Shown one piece after another: positions 53,337 through 61,965 of a DNA stretch of 64,000 nt. The notes under the pieces were generated by a model, which made no database searches, was not told where the DNA came from, and saw only the letters and a program-made list of their open reading frames with translations. Position numbers and translations under genes: made by a program. Position 1 is the first letter of the stretch; each line of letters opens with the position of its first letter. Source of the DNA: Immundisolibacter sp. GTDB lineage: Bacteria > Pseudomonadota > Gammaproteobacteria > Immundisolibacterales > Immundisolibacteraceae. Where the stretch lies: contig NZ_JACIZD010000007.1 in assembly GCF_014359565.1 (NCBI RefSeq), positions 48,723 to 112,722 on the forward strand, in the 5' to 3' direction.

Positions 53337-54719
53337 TCAGGCGTGCCCGAGCACGCTGCGCTGGCGCGCATAGGCGAAATACAGCACCACGCCGATCAGC
53401 ATCCAGATCACGAAGCGCCACAGCGTCACAGCCTCCAGACTGGCAATCAGATAACCACACGACAGGATGGCCAGGATCGGCACCCACGGCATGAACGGCG
53501 TGCGAAACGGCCGCTGCAGGTCCGGTTGGGCGCGGCGCAGATACAGCACCGCCACCGACACCATGATGAAGGCCGCCAGTGTGCCGACGTTGACCAGCGA
53601 CGCCACTTCGTGAATCGGCAGCATGCCGGCGGCGATGGCGATCACCAGGCCGGTGGCCAGGATGGTGCGCGCCGGCGTGCGCGTGCGCGGGTGCACGGTG
53701 GAGAAGACCTTGGGCAGCAGACCGTCGCGGGACATGGCGTAGAACACGCGCGTCTGGCCGTACATCATCACCAGCAGCACCGAGGTCAGGCCGGCCACCG
53801 CACCGATGGCCGTGGCACCGGCGGCAAAGCGCTCGCCGACCCGGGACAGGGCAAAGGCAATCGGGTCCGATACGTTCAGCGAGGTGTACGGCGCGATGCC
53901 GGTCAGCACCACGGTGACGGCGATGTAGATCAGCGTGCACAGGACCAGTGAGGCGATGATGCCGATCGGCATGTCCCGCTGCGGATTTTTTGCTTCCTCG
54001 GCGGCGGTCGATACGGCATCGAAGCCGATGTAGGCGAAAAAGATCAAGCCGGCGCCGGCCATGACGCCCTCCCAGCCAAACGGCATGAACGGCTGCCAGT
54101 TGGCCGGCTCTACGTGCGGCACGGCGGCGTACAGGAAAATGCCGATCACGGCCAGCTTGAGCACCACGATCAGGCCGTTGGCCAGGCTGGTCTGGCGCAC
54201 GCCCAGCGCCAGCAGACCGCTGATCAGCAGCATCACGCCGAAGGCCGGCAGGTTGATGTAGCCGCCCTGCATCGGGCCGCCGACCAGCTCCGCTGGCAGC
54301 GTGATGCCAAGCCCGGCCAGCAGGCGCAGGAAATAGCCGGACCAGCCGATCGCCACCGTGGCGCAGGCCAGTGCGTATTCCAGGATCAGGTCCCAACCGA
54401 TGATCCACGCCGGCAACTCGCCCAGCGTGACGTAGGTGTAGGTGTAGGCGCTGCCCGACAGCGGCACCGTGGAGGCGAATTCGGCATACACCAGCGCCGC
54501 GAAGGCGCAGGCGACCGCGCCCATCACGAACGACAGCGACAGCGCCGGCCCGGCCTTGGTGGCGGCCGCCACGCCGGTGAGCACGAAAATGCCCGCGCCG
54601 ATGATGGCGCCGATGCCCAGCAGCGTCAGGTCCAGCCCCGACAGGCTGCGTGCCAGGCCATGCTCGCCATTGACGAGCGCGGCGCTGATGGGTTTCTTGC
54701 GCGTCAGGCCCTGCGTCAT
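53337..54719 (-). CDS. APC-superfamily amino-acid permease (CAT-like)
   Basis: 460 residues, about twelve transmembrane helices. The substrate-binding TM1 motif is GIGAIIGAGIFVLTG, and TM6 has FFAYIGFDAVSTAAEE; KNPQRDMPIGI follows. These fit the cationic amino-acid transporter (YfnA/CAT) branch. Substrate not determinable. It is 23 bp upstream of the outer-membrane factor on the same strand, though functionally unrelated. Confidence 0.92.
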   Translation of the reverse strand: MTQGLTRKKPISAALVNGEHGLARSLSGLDLTLLGIGAIIGAGIFVLTGVAAATKAGPALSLSFVMGAVACAFAALVYAEFASTVPLSGSAYTYTYVTLGELPAWIIGWDLILEYALACATVAIGWSGYFLRLLAGLGITLPAELVGGPMQGGYINLPAFGVMLLISGLLALGVRQTSLANGLIVVLKLAVIGIFLYAAVPHVEPANWQPFMPFGWEGVMAGAGLIFFAYIGFDAVSTAAEEAKNPQRDMPIGIIASLVLCTLIYIAVTVVLTGIAPYTSLNVSDPIAFALSRVGERFAAGATAIGAVAGLTSVLLVMMYGQTRVFYAMSRDGLLPKVFSTVHPRTRTPARTILATGLVIAIAAGMLPIHEVASLVNVGTLAAFIMVSVAVLYLRRAQPDLQRPFRTPFMPWVPILAILSCGYLIASLEAVTLWRFVIWMLIGVVLYFAYARQRSVLGHA

Positions 54720-54874
54720 CGTGTGTGCTCCCTGGCGGTACAGGCAAAACCCTATGATTCAGGACTTGTCCGGCAAAGGAAAGCACCGGTGTTCCCGATG
54801 GGGCGCTGAATGAATCCATCCTGGATTTTTCAGCGTCCGCCATCTGGAGAAACCTGGTAGCGCAGCTTTGCGGC

Positions 54875-54936
54875 GCGATATCGCCCGGCACAGCTGGGCT
54901 CCTTGGGCGATGATCGCCCGGCACAGCCGGGCTTCC
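54875..54936. repeat. Tandem REP-like structured repeats
   Basis: Two direct copies of about 28-30 bp (54875-54902 and 54907-54936) share ATCGCCCGGCACAGC and end in GGGCT(T)CC. The second contains two perfect hairpins: GGGCGAT-G-ATCGCCC and GCCCGGC-ACA-GCCGGGC. The surrounding 350 bp (54720-55069) between the permease and the Anbu gene has no credible gene. Confidence 0.6.
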
Positions 54937-55008
54937 ACAGTTTTCCAGTGGCTCACAAAACCCATGTGTGCAGCCACTGATTCTGGCGGTGCGTCCCTGC
55001 ACCGTGGA

Positions 55009-55031
55009 AAACGCCGGGCGCCCCGGCGTTT
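55009..55031. promoter_or_regulatory. 23-bp palindrome overlapping the Anbu promoter
   Basis: AAACGCCGGG-CGC-CCCGGCGTTT: perfect 10-bp arms, 3-nt centre, ending 3 bp before a TATAAT box. It covers the -35/spacer region, where a repressor or activator would bind, and it fits operator geometry. It could alternatively be a terminator hairpin for upstream transcription. Confidence 0.5.
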
Positions 55032-55034
55032 CCC

Positions 55035-55040
55035 TATAAT
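55035..55040 (+). promoter_or_regulatory. TATAAT -10 box of the Anbu gene
   Basis: Perfect TATAAT 29 bp before the ATG. No recognisable -35 hexamer; its place is taken by the palindrome at 55009-55031, which suggests activator-dependent or repressed transcription. Confidence 0.5.
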
Positions 55041-55069
55041 CCCCGGCCCATTCAGCGCGAGACCCCCCC

Positions 55070-55810
55070 ATGACCTACTGCGTCGGCGTCAAGGTCAACG
55101 CCGGCCTGGTGTTCGCATCCGACTCGCGCACCAATGCCGGCGTCGACCAGGTCAGCACCTACAGCAAGATGCATGTGTTCGAGCGGCCCGGCGAGCGGGT
55201 GTTCGTGGTGCTCAGTGCCGGCAACCTGGCCACCAGCCAGGCGGTGATCCACCGCCTGCGGCGCGAGTTCAAGGACCCGGCCGGCGTCGGTCTGGGCGCC
55301 GTCGCCGACGTCTTCGAGGCCGCCGAGCATCTGGGCGACGTGAGCTACTGCGTCCAGAAGGAACACGCGGATGCGCTCGAGCGCAGCGGCGTGAGCGCCG
55401 AGGCAAGCTTCATCATCGGCGGTGAGGTGGCGGGCGCCGGCCACGAAATCTGTCTGGTCTACCCGCAGGGCAACTACATCAGCGCCACCCCGGAAACGCC
55501 GTATCTGCAGATCGGCGAGACCAAGTACGGCAAGCCGATCCTGGACCGCATCATCGCCGCCGACACCACGCTCGACGACGCGGCCCGCTGCGCGCTGGTG
55601 TCGCTGGACTCGACCATCCGCGCCAACATCTCGGTCGGACCGCCGCTGGATGTGGCCATCTGCGCGGCCGGTGAGCTGCGCGTCAGCCGGCGCCTGACTC
55701 TGGCCGGCGACTCGCCGCTGTACATGGGCGTCCAGCAGGGCTGGAACGAGGGCCTGAAACGGGCCTTCCTGGAGCTGCCGCGCTTCGAGTGGGAGCTGGG
55801 CGCGACCTGA
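55070..55810 (+). CDS. Anbu (ancestral beta-subunit) proteasome-like peptidase
   Basis: 246 residues. The N terminus MTYCVGVKVNAGLVFASDSRTNAGVD is diagnostic of Anbu; Thr2 would be the catalytic nucleophile after Met removal, with Asp18 and Lys34 (TYSKMHVF) as expected partners. Self-assembling Ntn hydrolase related to HslV and 20S beta subunits. Family members often neighbour an alpha-E protein, an ATP-grasp protein and a transglutaminase; none is here, so partners are elsewhere or absent. Physiological substrate unknown. Confidence 0.93.
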   Translation: MTYCVGVKVNAGLVFASDSRTNAGVDQVSTYSKMHVFERPGERVFVVLSAGNLATSQAVIHRLRREFKDPAGVGLGAVADVFEAAEHLGDVSYCVQKEHADALERSGVSAEASFIIGGEVAGAGHEICLVYPQGNYISATPETPYLQIGETKYGKPILDRIIAADTTLDDAARCALVSLDSTIRANISVGPPLDVAICAAGELRVSRRLTLAGDSPLYMGVQQGWNEGLKRAFLELPRFEWELGAT

Positions 55811-55993
55811 GCCGAAACTGCGGCACTGCTGCGGGCAGCACGGGGCTGCGATTTCAGGCACGGGTGCGGTGACGGGTGCCACCTCACCGAGCAGAAGGGA
55901 TTTGGACCTGGCTTGCCGGCCGGCGTGTTGCTGCCGGCCCCGTGAGTCGTGGTGACCTGGCGAAGCCGGTTGTTGGATTTCGCGCTTCTCCAG

Positions 55994-56060
55994 CGTGGGA
56001 GGCCCGCCCTCGGGCCGAATGGGTGGCCCGAGGATTCGCGGCGGGGGCGCCGCTCCCACG
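55994..56060. repeat. Inverted pair of REP elements (BIME-like)
   Basis: Two head-to-head REP-type units: GTGGGAGGCCCGCCCTCGGGCC then GAAT, and on the other strand GTGGGAGCGGCGCCCCCGCCGC then GAAT. Each folds into a hairpin, and together they form a long cruciform (CGTGGGAG ... CTCCCACG). It lies in the 317-bp spacer between the Anbu gene and kdsB, which has no credible gene. No RAYT transposase is in the window. Confidence 0.65.
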
Positions 56061-56127
56061 ATGGGGCCGTTTTCACAATGGCGCCGCCGCCACGGGGCGG
56101 CGAGGGCCAACACTCCAAGGTGCGGCG

Positions 56128-56892
56128 TCAGCCGCCCTGGGCGATCCGCTCGCGCAGGCGCGCCAAATCCTCGGGCGTGTCCACGCCGACCGGCGCCGGC
56201 GCGCAGGCCTCGGCCACGTGGATGCTGGCGCCGTTCCACAGCGCGCGCAGCTGTTCCAGCATTTCCGTGCTTTCGATGGCAGCCGGCGGCCAGTGCACGA
56301 AGGCGCGCAGGAAGCCCACGCGATACGCGTAGATGCCGATGTGCCGCTGCCAGCCGGGGACCGCGTCGGCCAGATGTTCCGCTTCCGGCATGCCGTCGCG
56401 CGGCTGCGGAATCAGCGCCCGGCTGAAGTAAAGCGCATAGCCCTCGCGGTCGCAGACCACCTTCACCACGTGCGGGCTGGCGAGCTCCGACAGCGTCAGG
56501 ATGCGCTGGCTCAGGGTGGCCATGTCGGCGGCCGGATGCGCGGCCAGATTGGCGGCCACCTGGCGGATCAGCGGCGGCGGCATCAGCGGCTCGTCGCCCT
56601 GCACGTTCACCACCAGGGCATCGTCCGGCAGGCCAAGCTGGTGGGCCGCGTCGGCGATGCGATCGGTGCCGCTGCGGTGCTCGGGCGAGGTCATCACGAC
56701 TTCGGCGCCAAAGGCCTGCGCGGCGCCTTCGATGCGGGCATCGTCGGTCGCCACCACCACCCGCGCCGCGCCGCTGGCCAGCGCGCGCTCGTGAACCCAC
56801 TGCAGCAGCGGCCGGCCGCCCAGGTCCGCCAGCGGCTTGCCCGGCAGGCGCGTGGCCTCGTAACGGGCCGGGATGATGACCGTGAAGTCCAT
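56128..56892 (-). CDS. kdsB: 3-deoxy-manno-octulosonate cytidylyltransferase
   Basis: 254 residues. [22 protein letters not shown] (nucleotide-binding signature), [33 protein letters not shown] and the C-terminal [15 protein letters not shown]. It activates KDO as CMP-KDO for lipopolysaccharide. Part of the lpxK-ycaR-kdsB cluster. Confidence 0.96.
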   Translation of the reverse strand: MDFTVIIPARYEATRLPGKPLADLGGRPLLQWVHERALASGAARVVVATDDARIEGAAQAFGAEVVMTSPEHRSGTDRIADAAHQLGLPDDALVVNVQGDEPLMPPPLIRQVAANLAAHPAADMATLSQRILTLSELASPHVVKVVCDREGYALYFSRALIPQPRDGMPEAEHLADAVPGWQRHIGIYAYRVGFLRAFVHWPPAAIESTEMLEQLRALWNGASIHVAEACAPAPVGVDTPEDLARLRERIAQGG

Positions 56893-56900
56893 GCGCGGGC

Positions 56901-57080
56901 CTACAGCTCGAGCTCGGCCGGAATCTGGCGCGCCTCGTCGATCAGCATCACCGGAATGTCGTCGACGATGGCGTAGGCCAGGCGATCGACCTTGCAGATC
57001 AGCTCCTGCGCCTTGGCGTCATACACCAACGGGCCCTTGCACAGCGGACAGACCAGGATGTCGAGCAATTTCTTGTCCAT
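56901..57080 (-). CDS. ycaR: Trm112-family (YcaR) small zinc-ribbon-like protein
   Basis: 59 residues from [18 protein letters not shown]. Only the first Cys pair (CPLC) and one later Cys ([20 protein letters not shown]) are present. It is normally encoded between lpxK and kdsB, as here. Bacterial Trm112 proteins are thought to stabilise methyltransferases by analogy with the eukaryotic ones; this has not been shown for this gene. Its first 62 bp lie inside the 3' end of lpxK. Confidence 0.9.
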   Translation of the reverse strand: MDKKLLDILVCPLCKGPLVYDAKAQELICKVDRLAYAIVDDIPVMLIDEARQIPAELEL

Positions 57081-58068
57081 GGCCGAGTTTCTCCAGCAGG
57101 CGGGCGGCGAAGGCATCATCGAGCCGGACGTCGAAATCCAGCGCGTAGCAGCGCGAATGGGCGAACGGCTGGCATTTTACGGCATCCTTTCCGGTCATCA
57201 CGACCGCCAGATCGTCGCCAAAATCCAGCGTCTGTGCGCGCAAGACGGCGTGGTCCGGCTGCGGATGCTCGATCACCGTCATGCCGAGGCGGCGCAGCTG
57301 ATCGAAGAATCCGCCCGGCGCGGCGATGCCGGCGATGGCGTGCACCGTCCGCCCGGCGAAGGTGGCCGGCTCGAACAGCGCGCCGTTTTGCAGGCGCCGC
57401 AGGCGAAAGTTGACGAAGCGCATGCGGGTCTCGCCGGCGGCACCGTCGCCCTTGACCACCACGAAGTCCGCCTCGGCCAGGCGCGAGCGCGGCTCCCGCA
57501 GCGGCCCGGCCGGCAGCGGCAGGCCATTGCCGAACCGTCGCTGGCCGTCGACCAGCACGATTTCGATGTCCCGCCGCAGGCGGTAATGCTGCAGGCCGTC
57601 GTCACACACCAGCACATCGGCGCCGTCGGCGATGGCGCGGCGCCCGGCGCGGGCGCGGTCGGCGTCCACGTACACCGGCACGCCGGTGACCTGCGCCAGC
57701 AGCAGCGGCTCGTCGCCGCAGTCGGCGGCGCCCAGCGACGCATCCACGCGCAGCGGCCGCGGGCCCCTGCGGGCGCCGTAACCCCGGCTCAGAACCGCCG
57801 GCCGGTAGCCGTGGTCCTGCAGCAGCTGCACCAGCCACTGCGTGAACGGCGTCTTGCCGTTGCCGCCGACGCCGATGTTGCCGACCACGATCACCGGCAC
57901 CGGCAGGCGCGTGCGCGGCAGCAGACCGCGCCGATAAAGACCCCGGCGCAGCGCCACCGCGACGCCGAACAGGGCCGCCGGCGCCAGCAGCAGCGGGAAC
58001 GGCGGCAGCCACAGACACCAGCGCCGCTGCCAGCTGCGCTCGATCAGGCGCCGGGTGAGTCCATTCAC
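57019..58068 (-). CDS. lpxK: Tetraacyldisaccharide 4'-kinase
   Basis: 349 residues. N-terminal membrane-associated helix (about 20-42), Walker [53 protein letters not shown] and [13 protein letters not shown]. It phosphorylates the lipid A precursor at the 4' position. The C-terminal ~20 codons overlap ycaR in another frame. Confidence 0.95.
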   Translation of the reverse strand: MNGLTRRLIERSWQRRWCLWLPPFPLLLAPAALFGVAVALRRGLYRRGLLPRTRLPVPVIVVGNIGVGGNGKTPFTQWLVQLLQDHGYRPAVLSRGYGARRGPRPLRVDASLGAADCGDEPLLLAQVTGVPVYVDADRARAGRRAIADGADVLVCDDGLQHYRLRRDIEIVLVDGQRRFGNGLPLPAGPLREPRSRLAEADFVVVKGDGAAGETRMRFVNFRLRRLQNGALFEPATFAGRTVHAIAGIAAPGGFFDQLRRLGMTVIEHPQPDHAVLRAQTLDFGDDLAVVMTGKDAVKCQPFAHSRCYALDFDVRLDDAFAARLLEKLGHGQEIARHPGLSAVQGPVGV

Positions 58069-58448
58069 GCAGGCAGCTCGCCGGCGTCGATGCGCTCCAG
58101 AAACGCGATGTCCAGCGGCAGCTTGTCGCCCAGCCAGGCGCAGCGCACGGCGTGGTCCCCGGCGTGGCCCAGGCCCGACTCGGGGTGGATCAGGATGTCC
58201 AGGCCCTGACGATTGAGCATCAGAAACGGCACCACCTGCCCGAACAGCTCCGGCCCGAAGGCCACCTGATACATCGGCTTGCTGTGCGGGCCGACCGGCT
58301 GCTCGCGCCAGCGGCCCATGCGCACCGGGAAGCGGCGCTCCAGTTCCTCGCGCAGCCAGGCCGCCGCCGGGCGCGTGGCGGGGTCGAAATACACGTGCGC
58401 GTGGTACTCGGCCGTCGTTTGCGGCAGCACGACTGAAAATTCCTGCAT
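58065..58448 (-). CDS. DOPA 4,5-dioxygenase family protein
   Basis: 127 residues from the ATG with GGAG 9 nt upstream; an ATG five codons earlier (58463) is possible. EYHAHVYFDPATRPAAAWLRE and ILIHPESGLGHAGDHAVRCAWLG carry the conserved His residues of the family. Fungal and cyanobacterial relatives cleave catechol rings; bacterial function is uncertain. It overlaps the lpxK start by 4 bp, although its role in lipid A synthesis is doubtful. Confidence 0.85.
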   Translation of the reverse strand: MQEFSVVLPQTTAEYHAHVYFDPATRPAAAWLREELERRFPVRMGRWREQPVGPHSKPMYQVAFGPELFGQVVPFLMLNRQGLDILIHPESGLGHAGDHAVRCAWLGDKLPLDIAFLERIDAGELPA

Positions 58449-58558
58449 AGCCTCGATCTCCATGCTTTTTCGGTATCGCGATCAGCGCCGCAATCCGCCG
58501 CGACGATTATCGGCCACCGGCTATACCATGCGGTTTCCCGTTCTAGAGGAGAAACCCG

Positions 58559-59548
58559 ATGGCCAAGTACACAAGCAAGGAAGCCAAGCAGTGGGCCCGC
58601 CAGCACATGGTCGGTTCCACCAACGCCCCGACCACCCCGTTCAAGCCGGATTTCAGCCTGGACGAGGCGGGTCTTGCCTACAACGTCGACAAATATGCCC
58701 AGATCGGCCTTTACGGTCTGATGACCGGCGGCAACATGGCCGAGGGCTGGAACATGACCCCGGCCGAGTGGAACCGCTACACGGAAATCTGCGCCAGCGC
58801 CAACCGCGGCCGCATGATGCTGACCTCGGTGATTCTGGATCCGTCGCCGTTCACGGTGATCGAGAAGGCCAAATTCCTGGACAAGCTTGGCTACGACCTG
58901 ATCGAGGTCATCAACCCGGTCATCCAGCTGCGCTCGGATGCCGATCTTTACGGCTACTACAAGTACCTGAACGACCACAGTCCGCTGGCCATCGTGCTCT
59001 ACCAGACGCCGACCGCCGGCGTGGTGCTCAACCACGGCCTGATCAACCGCCTGGCCGACCTGCCGATGATCGTCGGCATCAAGAACGGCGTCAGCAACCC
59101 GGCCGACAGCATCGCCCTGCGCAAGCTGTGCGGCGACCGCATCGTGGTCACCGAGCCGATGGAATCGTTTTATCTGTGGGACCGCATCGTGCACGGCGCC
59201 CAGTGCATCTTCGGCACGCTGGAAGTGGTCATGTACGGGCGCAAGCGCAACCGCTTCTTCGAGCTGGTGGAACTGGCCAATGCCGGCAACTTCAACGAGG
59301 CGCTGCCCATCTACCGCGAACTCGAACCCATGCGCGATCTGCTGACCGAGGTGTTCATGACGCCGCTGGTCACGCGCAACACCTACGCCCTGGCGCCGAT
59401 CAAGTACTGGATGGAACTGCTGGGCTTCAGGATGGGCGTGTGCCGCCCGCCGCTGGCGCCGACCTGCGACGAGGCCACCAAGGAGCGCATTCGGGACGCG
59501 CTGCTGAGTGCCGGCGCCATTGTCGAGGAAGACCTGAAGGCGGCTTGA
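58559..59548 (+). CDS. Dihydrodipicolinate synthase (DapA)-superfamily aldolase/hydratase
   Basis: 329 residues; a strong AGAGGAG is 8 nt from the ATG. TIM-barrel class I aldolase fold: GLMTGGNMAEGWNMT corresponds to the DapA GTTGE loop, VLYQTPTAGVV holds the conserved Tyr and MIVGIKNGVSNP the Schiff-base Lys. It is longer and more divergent than housekeeping DapA, so it probably acts on another 2-oxo acid. It stands alone between divergent and unrelated genes. Confidence 0.88.
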   Translation: MAKYTSKEAKQWARQHMVGSTNAPTTPFKPDFSLDEAGLAYNVDKYAQIGLYGLMTGGNMAEGWNMTPAEWNRYTEICASANRGRMMLTSVILDPSPFTVIEKAKFLDKLGYDLIEVINPVIQLRSDADLYGYYKYLNDHSPLAIVLYQTPTAGVVLNHGLINRLADLPMIVGIKNGVSNPADSIALRKLCGDRIVVTEPMESFYLWDRIVHGAQCIFGTLEVVMYGRKRNRFFELVELANAGNFNEALPIYRELEPMRDLLTEVFMTPLVTRNTYALAPIKYWMELLGFRMGVCRPPLAPTCDEATKERIRDALLSAGAIVEEDLKAA

Positions 59549-59762
59549 CGCGCGCGATACTGAAGCCAAGGGCGGGGCGTTCGGCCGCGCCCCCGATCTG
59601 TGGTGGTCGTAAAACCGGATGGCGCAAGCTTGCCGTTCATGGCCGCGTCGCACCTGACGTGGTCTGATCCACGACCTTGACGGCTGGTAGTGTCCTGGCG
59701 ATGGCACACTGGGGCCAATCAAGTGTTTTTTTGGTCACCATCGGAGCGGATGCCGCCGACTC

Positions 59763-60755
59763 ATGAGCGCGCCAGATGACGCCATCGATCCAGCCAGCAT
59801 CGGGCAGGCGCCGCGCCTGCCGCTGACCCGCTATCGCTTGCATTTACGCGCCGAAACGCCGGTCCGCTTGCCCGCCTACGCCGGTTCGGCCTGGCGCGGA
59901 GTGCTGGGGCATGCACTCAAGCGCACGGTCTGCGTGACGCGCGAGCCCACTTGCCCCGGCTGCCTGCTGTACCGCTCCTGCGTTTATCCCTATGTGTTCG
60001 AGACGCCGCCGCCGGTGGACGCGGCCAAGCTGCGCAAATACCCGGCGGCGCCGCATCCGTTCGTGGTGGAGCCGTGGCCGGATTGCCGGGACGTGGCCCC
60101 GGGCGAGGCGTTTGGCCTCGATCTGGTGCTCCTCGGCCGAAGCCGGGGGCAGTTGCCCTATTTCATCGAGGCGCTGCGGCGGGCCGGCGAGACCGGCGTC
60201 GGGTCCGGAGCGTCAACGGGTGCGGGGCACTATGTCCTGGAGGCCGTGGCGCAGCAGTCAGCCGGCGATTGGGTGGAGATTTATCGCCCCGGCGCCGGCC
60301 TGGAGGCGATGCATGAACCCACCGCCGCTGCGCCGCCAGCGCCCACGGGCGGCACGCTGCAGATCGGGCTGCTGACGCCGCTGCGGCTGAAGGTCGAGAA
60401 CGGTCTGGTCACGGCCGACCGGCTGCGGTTTCGGGATTTCTTCTCGCACCTGCTGCGGCGGGTGTCGCTGCTGAGTTACTTCCATACCGACGCGCCGCTG
60501 GAGACCGACTTCCGCGGCCTGGTACAGGCGGCGGAACTCATCGACTGGCAGGCCACCGAGCTGCGCTGGCAGGACTGGACGCGTTATTCCTCCCGCCAGG
60601 ATGCGCTGCTGCAGATGGGTGGCCTGGTGGGGACGCTCACGCTGCCCACGGCAGGCCTGGAGCCGTTCTGGCCCTACCTGTGGCTTGGCCAGTGGACGCA
60701 TGTCGGCAAGGGTGCGGTGATGGGCCTCGGCCGCTACCGGCTCAGTGCCGCCTGA
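59763..60755 (+). CDS. cas6: CRISPR pre-crRNA endoribonuclease Cas6 (type III-associated RAMP)
   Basis: 330 residues. Matches the PF10040-type Cas6: N-terminal RAMP half with SAWRGVLGHALKRTVC, a Cys cluster CPGCLLYRSC then YPYVFETPPP, and a C-terminal half LQIGLLTPLRLKVENGLV...DFFSHLLRRVSLLSYFH ending in the glycine-rich RAMP loop HVGKGAVMGLGRYRL. It would cut the CRISPR transcript into crRNAs. First cas gene of the locus; no array is visible in the 214-bp upstream gap. Confidence 0.88.
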   Translation: MSAPDDAIDPASIGQAPRLPLTRYRLHLRAETPVRLPAYAGSAWRGVLGHALKRTVCVTREPTCPGCLLYRSCVYPYVFETPPPVDAAKLRKYPAAPHPFVVEPWPDCRDVAPGEAFGLDLVLLGRSRGQLPYFIEALRRAGETGVGSGASTGAGHYVLEAVAQQSAGDWVEIYRPGAGLEAMHEPTAAAPPAPTGGTLQIGLLTPLRLKVENGLVTADRLRFRDFFSHLLRRVSLLSYFHTDAPLETDFRGLVQAAELIDWQATELRWQDWTRYSSRQDALLQMGGLVGTLTLPTAGLEPFWPYLWLGQWTHVGKGAVMGLGRYRLSAA

Positions 60756-60807
60756 CGCAAGCTTGCCGGGCCGGCAGATGGCAGCGGAGGGGACAGATAC
60801 TGCGGCC

Positions 60808-61962
60808 ATGGATACCTACGCCCCCGCCCCCGATGCGTGCATCGCCCCTGCGCTGCCGGCGGATTTTCCCCGCCGCGTGCTGCTGGCCGTGACGGGTCTG
60901 TCGCCGCAGATCGTCACCGAAACGCTCTACGCGCTGGCCATCCGGGCGGACCCGCCGTGGCTGCCGACCCAGATCCGGCTGCTCACCACCGCCCGCGGCG
61001 CCGAGCACGCGCGGCTGAACCTGCTGTCGCAGGAGCCGGGCTGGTTCCACCGCCTGCGGGCCGACTACGGCCTGCCGGACATCCGCTTCGATGCCGAGTG
61101 CATCGAGGTCATCCGCGACGGCGCCGGCCAGCCGCTGGAGGACATCCGCAGCCAGGCCGACAACGACGCCACCGCCGATGCGCTGACCGAGGCCGTGCGC
61201 GCCCTCACCGCCGACCCCGACTGCGCGCTGCACGTGTCGATCGCCGGCGGGCGCAAGACCATGGGCTATTACCTGGGCTATGCGCTGTCGCTGTTCGGCC
61301 GCCCGCAGGACCGGCTGTCGCACGTGCTGGTGTCGCCGCCGTTCGAGTCACACCCGCTGTTCTACTACCCCAGCCCCGGCGAGCGGGTGATCCACACGCT
61401 CGGCCCCAGCCCGCAGCCGCTGGACTGCCACCAGGCCGAGGTGACCCTGGCCGAGATCCCCTTCGTGCGCCTGCGCGACGGACTGCCGGACCGTTTGCTG
61501 GCCGGGGCCGCGCGCTTTTCCGACACGGTAGCGGCGCTCAATCGGAGCCTGGGCGCGCCGCGCCTGGTCATCGACGTGAACGAAGCGCGCCTTCTCGCCG
61601 GCGGCTGCGAGGTGCCGATGCCGCCGGCCGACCTCGCCTTTCTGCTGTGGTTCGCGCGCCGGGCCCGTGCTGGACTCGATGGCTTGCGGCGGCCGTTCGA
61701 GACAGGCCCCAATCTCGATTACGCGCGCGAGTACCTCGCCGAGTACGACCGCCTGCGTGGCTTGAATACCGCGGTCGAGGAACGCTACCGGTACGGTCTG
61801 TCCGTTCGCGATTTCGACGAGCGCCGCTCGCGCGTCAACGCGGCATTGCGCAACGCCCTGGGCGCACGCGCTGCGGCGCCCTACCTCATAGAGGGCGAGG
61901 GCCGGCCGAAGGTCTACCGCCTCGGGCTTGCCCCGCAGGCCATCGAGATCCGGGAGGACTGA
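60808..61962 (+). CDS. CRISPR-associated CARF protein, NE0113 family (Csm6/ring-nuclease-like)
   Basis: 384 residues from ATG 60808 (ATG 60778 is also open). The N terminus RRVLLAVTGLSPQIVTETLYALA is the NE0113 (TIGR02584) signature; LHVSIAGGRKTMGYYLGYALSL (142-163) is the CARF ligand-binding loop. I see no HEPN R-X4-6-H motif. The C terminus RVNAALRNALGARAAAPYLI then EGEGRPKVYRLG resembles a winged helix. So it is likely a cyclic-oligoadenylate sensor or ring nuclease, not a HEPN RNase. It lies 3 bp before the next CARF gene. Confidence 0.82.
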   Translation: MDTYAPAPDACIAPALPADFPRRVLLAVTGLSPQIVTETLYALAIRADPPWLPTQIRLLTTARGAEHARLNLLSQEPGWFHRLRADYGLPDIRFDAECIEVIRDGAGQPLEDIRSQADNDATADALTEAVRALTADPDCALHVSIAGGRKTMGYYLGYALSLFGRPQDRLSHVLVSPPFESHPLFYYPSPGERVIHTLGPSPQPLDCHQAEVTLAEIPFVRLRDGLPDRLLAGAARFSDTVAALNRSLGAPRLVIDVNEARLLAGGCEVPMPPADLAFLLWFARRARAGLDGLRRPFETGPNLDYAREYLAEYDRLRGLNTAVEERYRYGLSVRDFDERRSRVNAALRNALGARAAAPYLIEGEGRPKVYRLGLAPQAIEIRED

Positions 61963-61965
61963 GTC

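Noticed and set aside
51889..55071. Single minus-strand frame that would fuse a channel protein to a ~580-residue N-terminal part
   Set aside because: The upstream part is a wrong-frame reading of the amino-acid permease; the channel has its own signal peptide starting at 53313.
59677..59705. TTGACG upstream of cas6 as a promoter
   Set aside because: No acceptable -10 hexamer 16-19 bp downstream.
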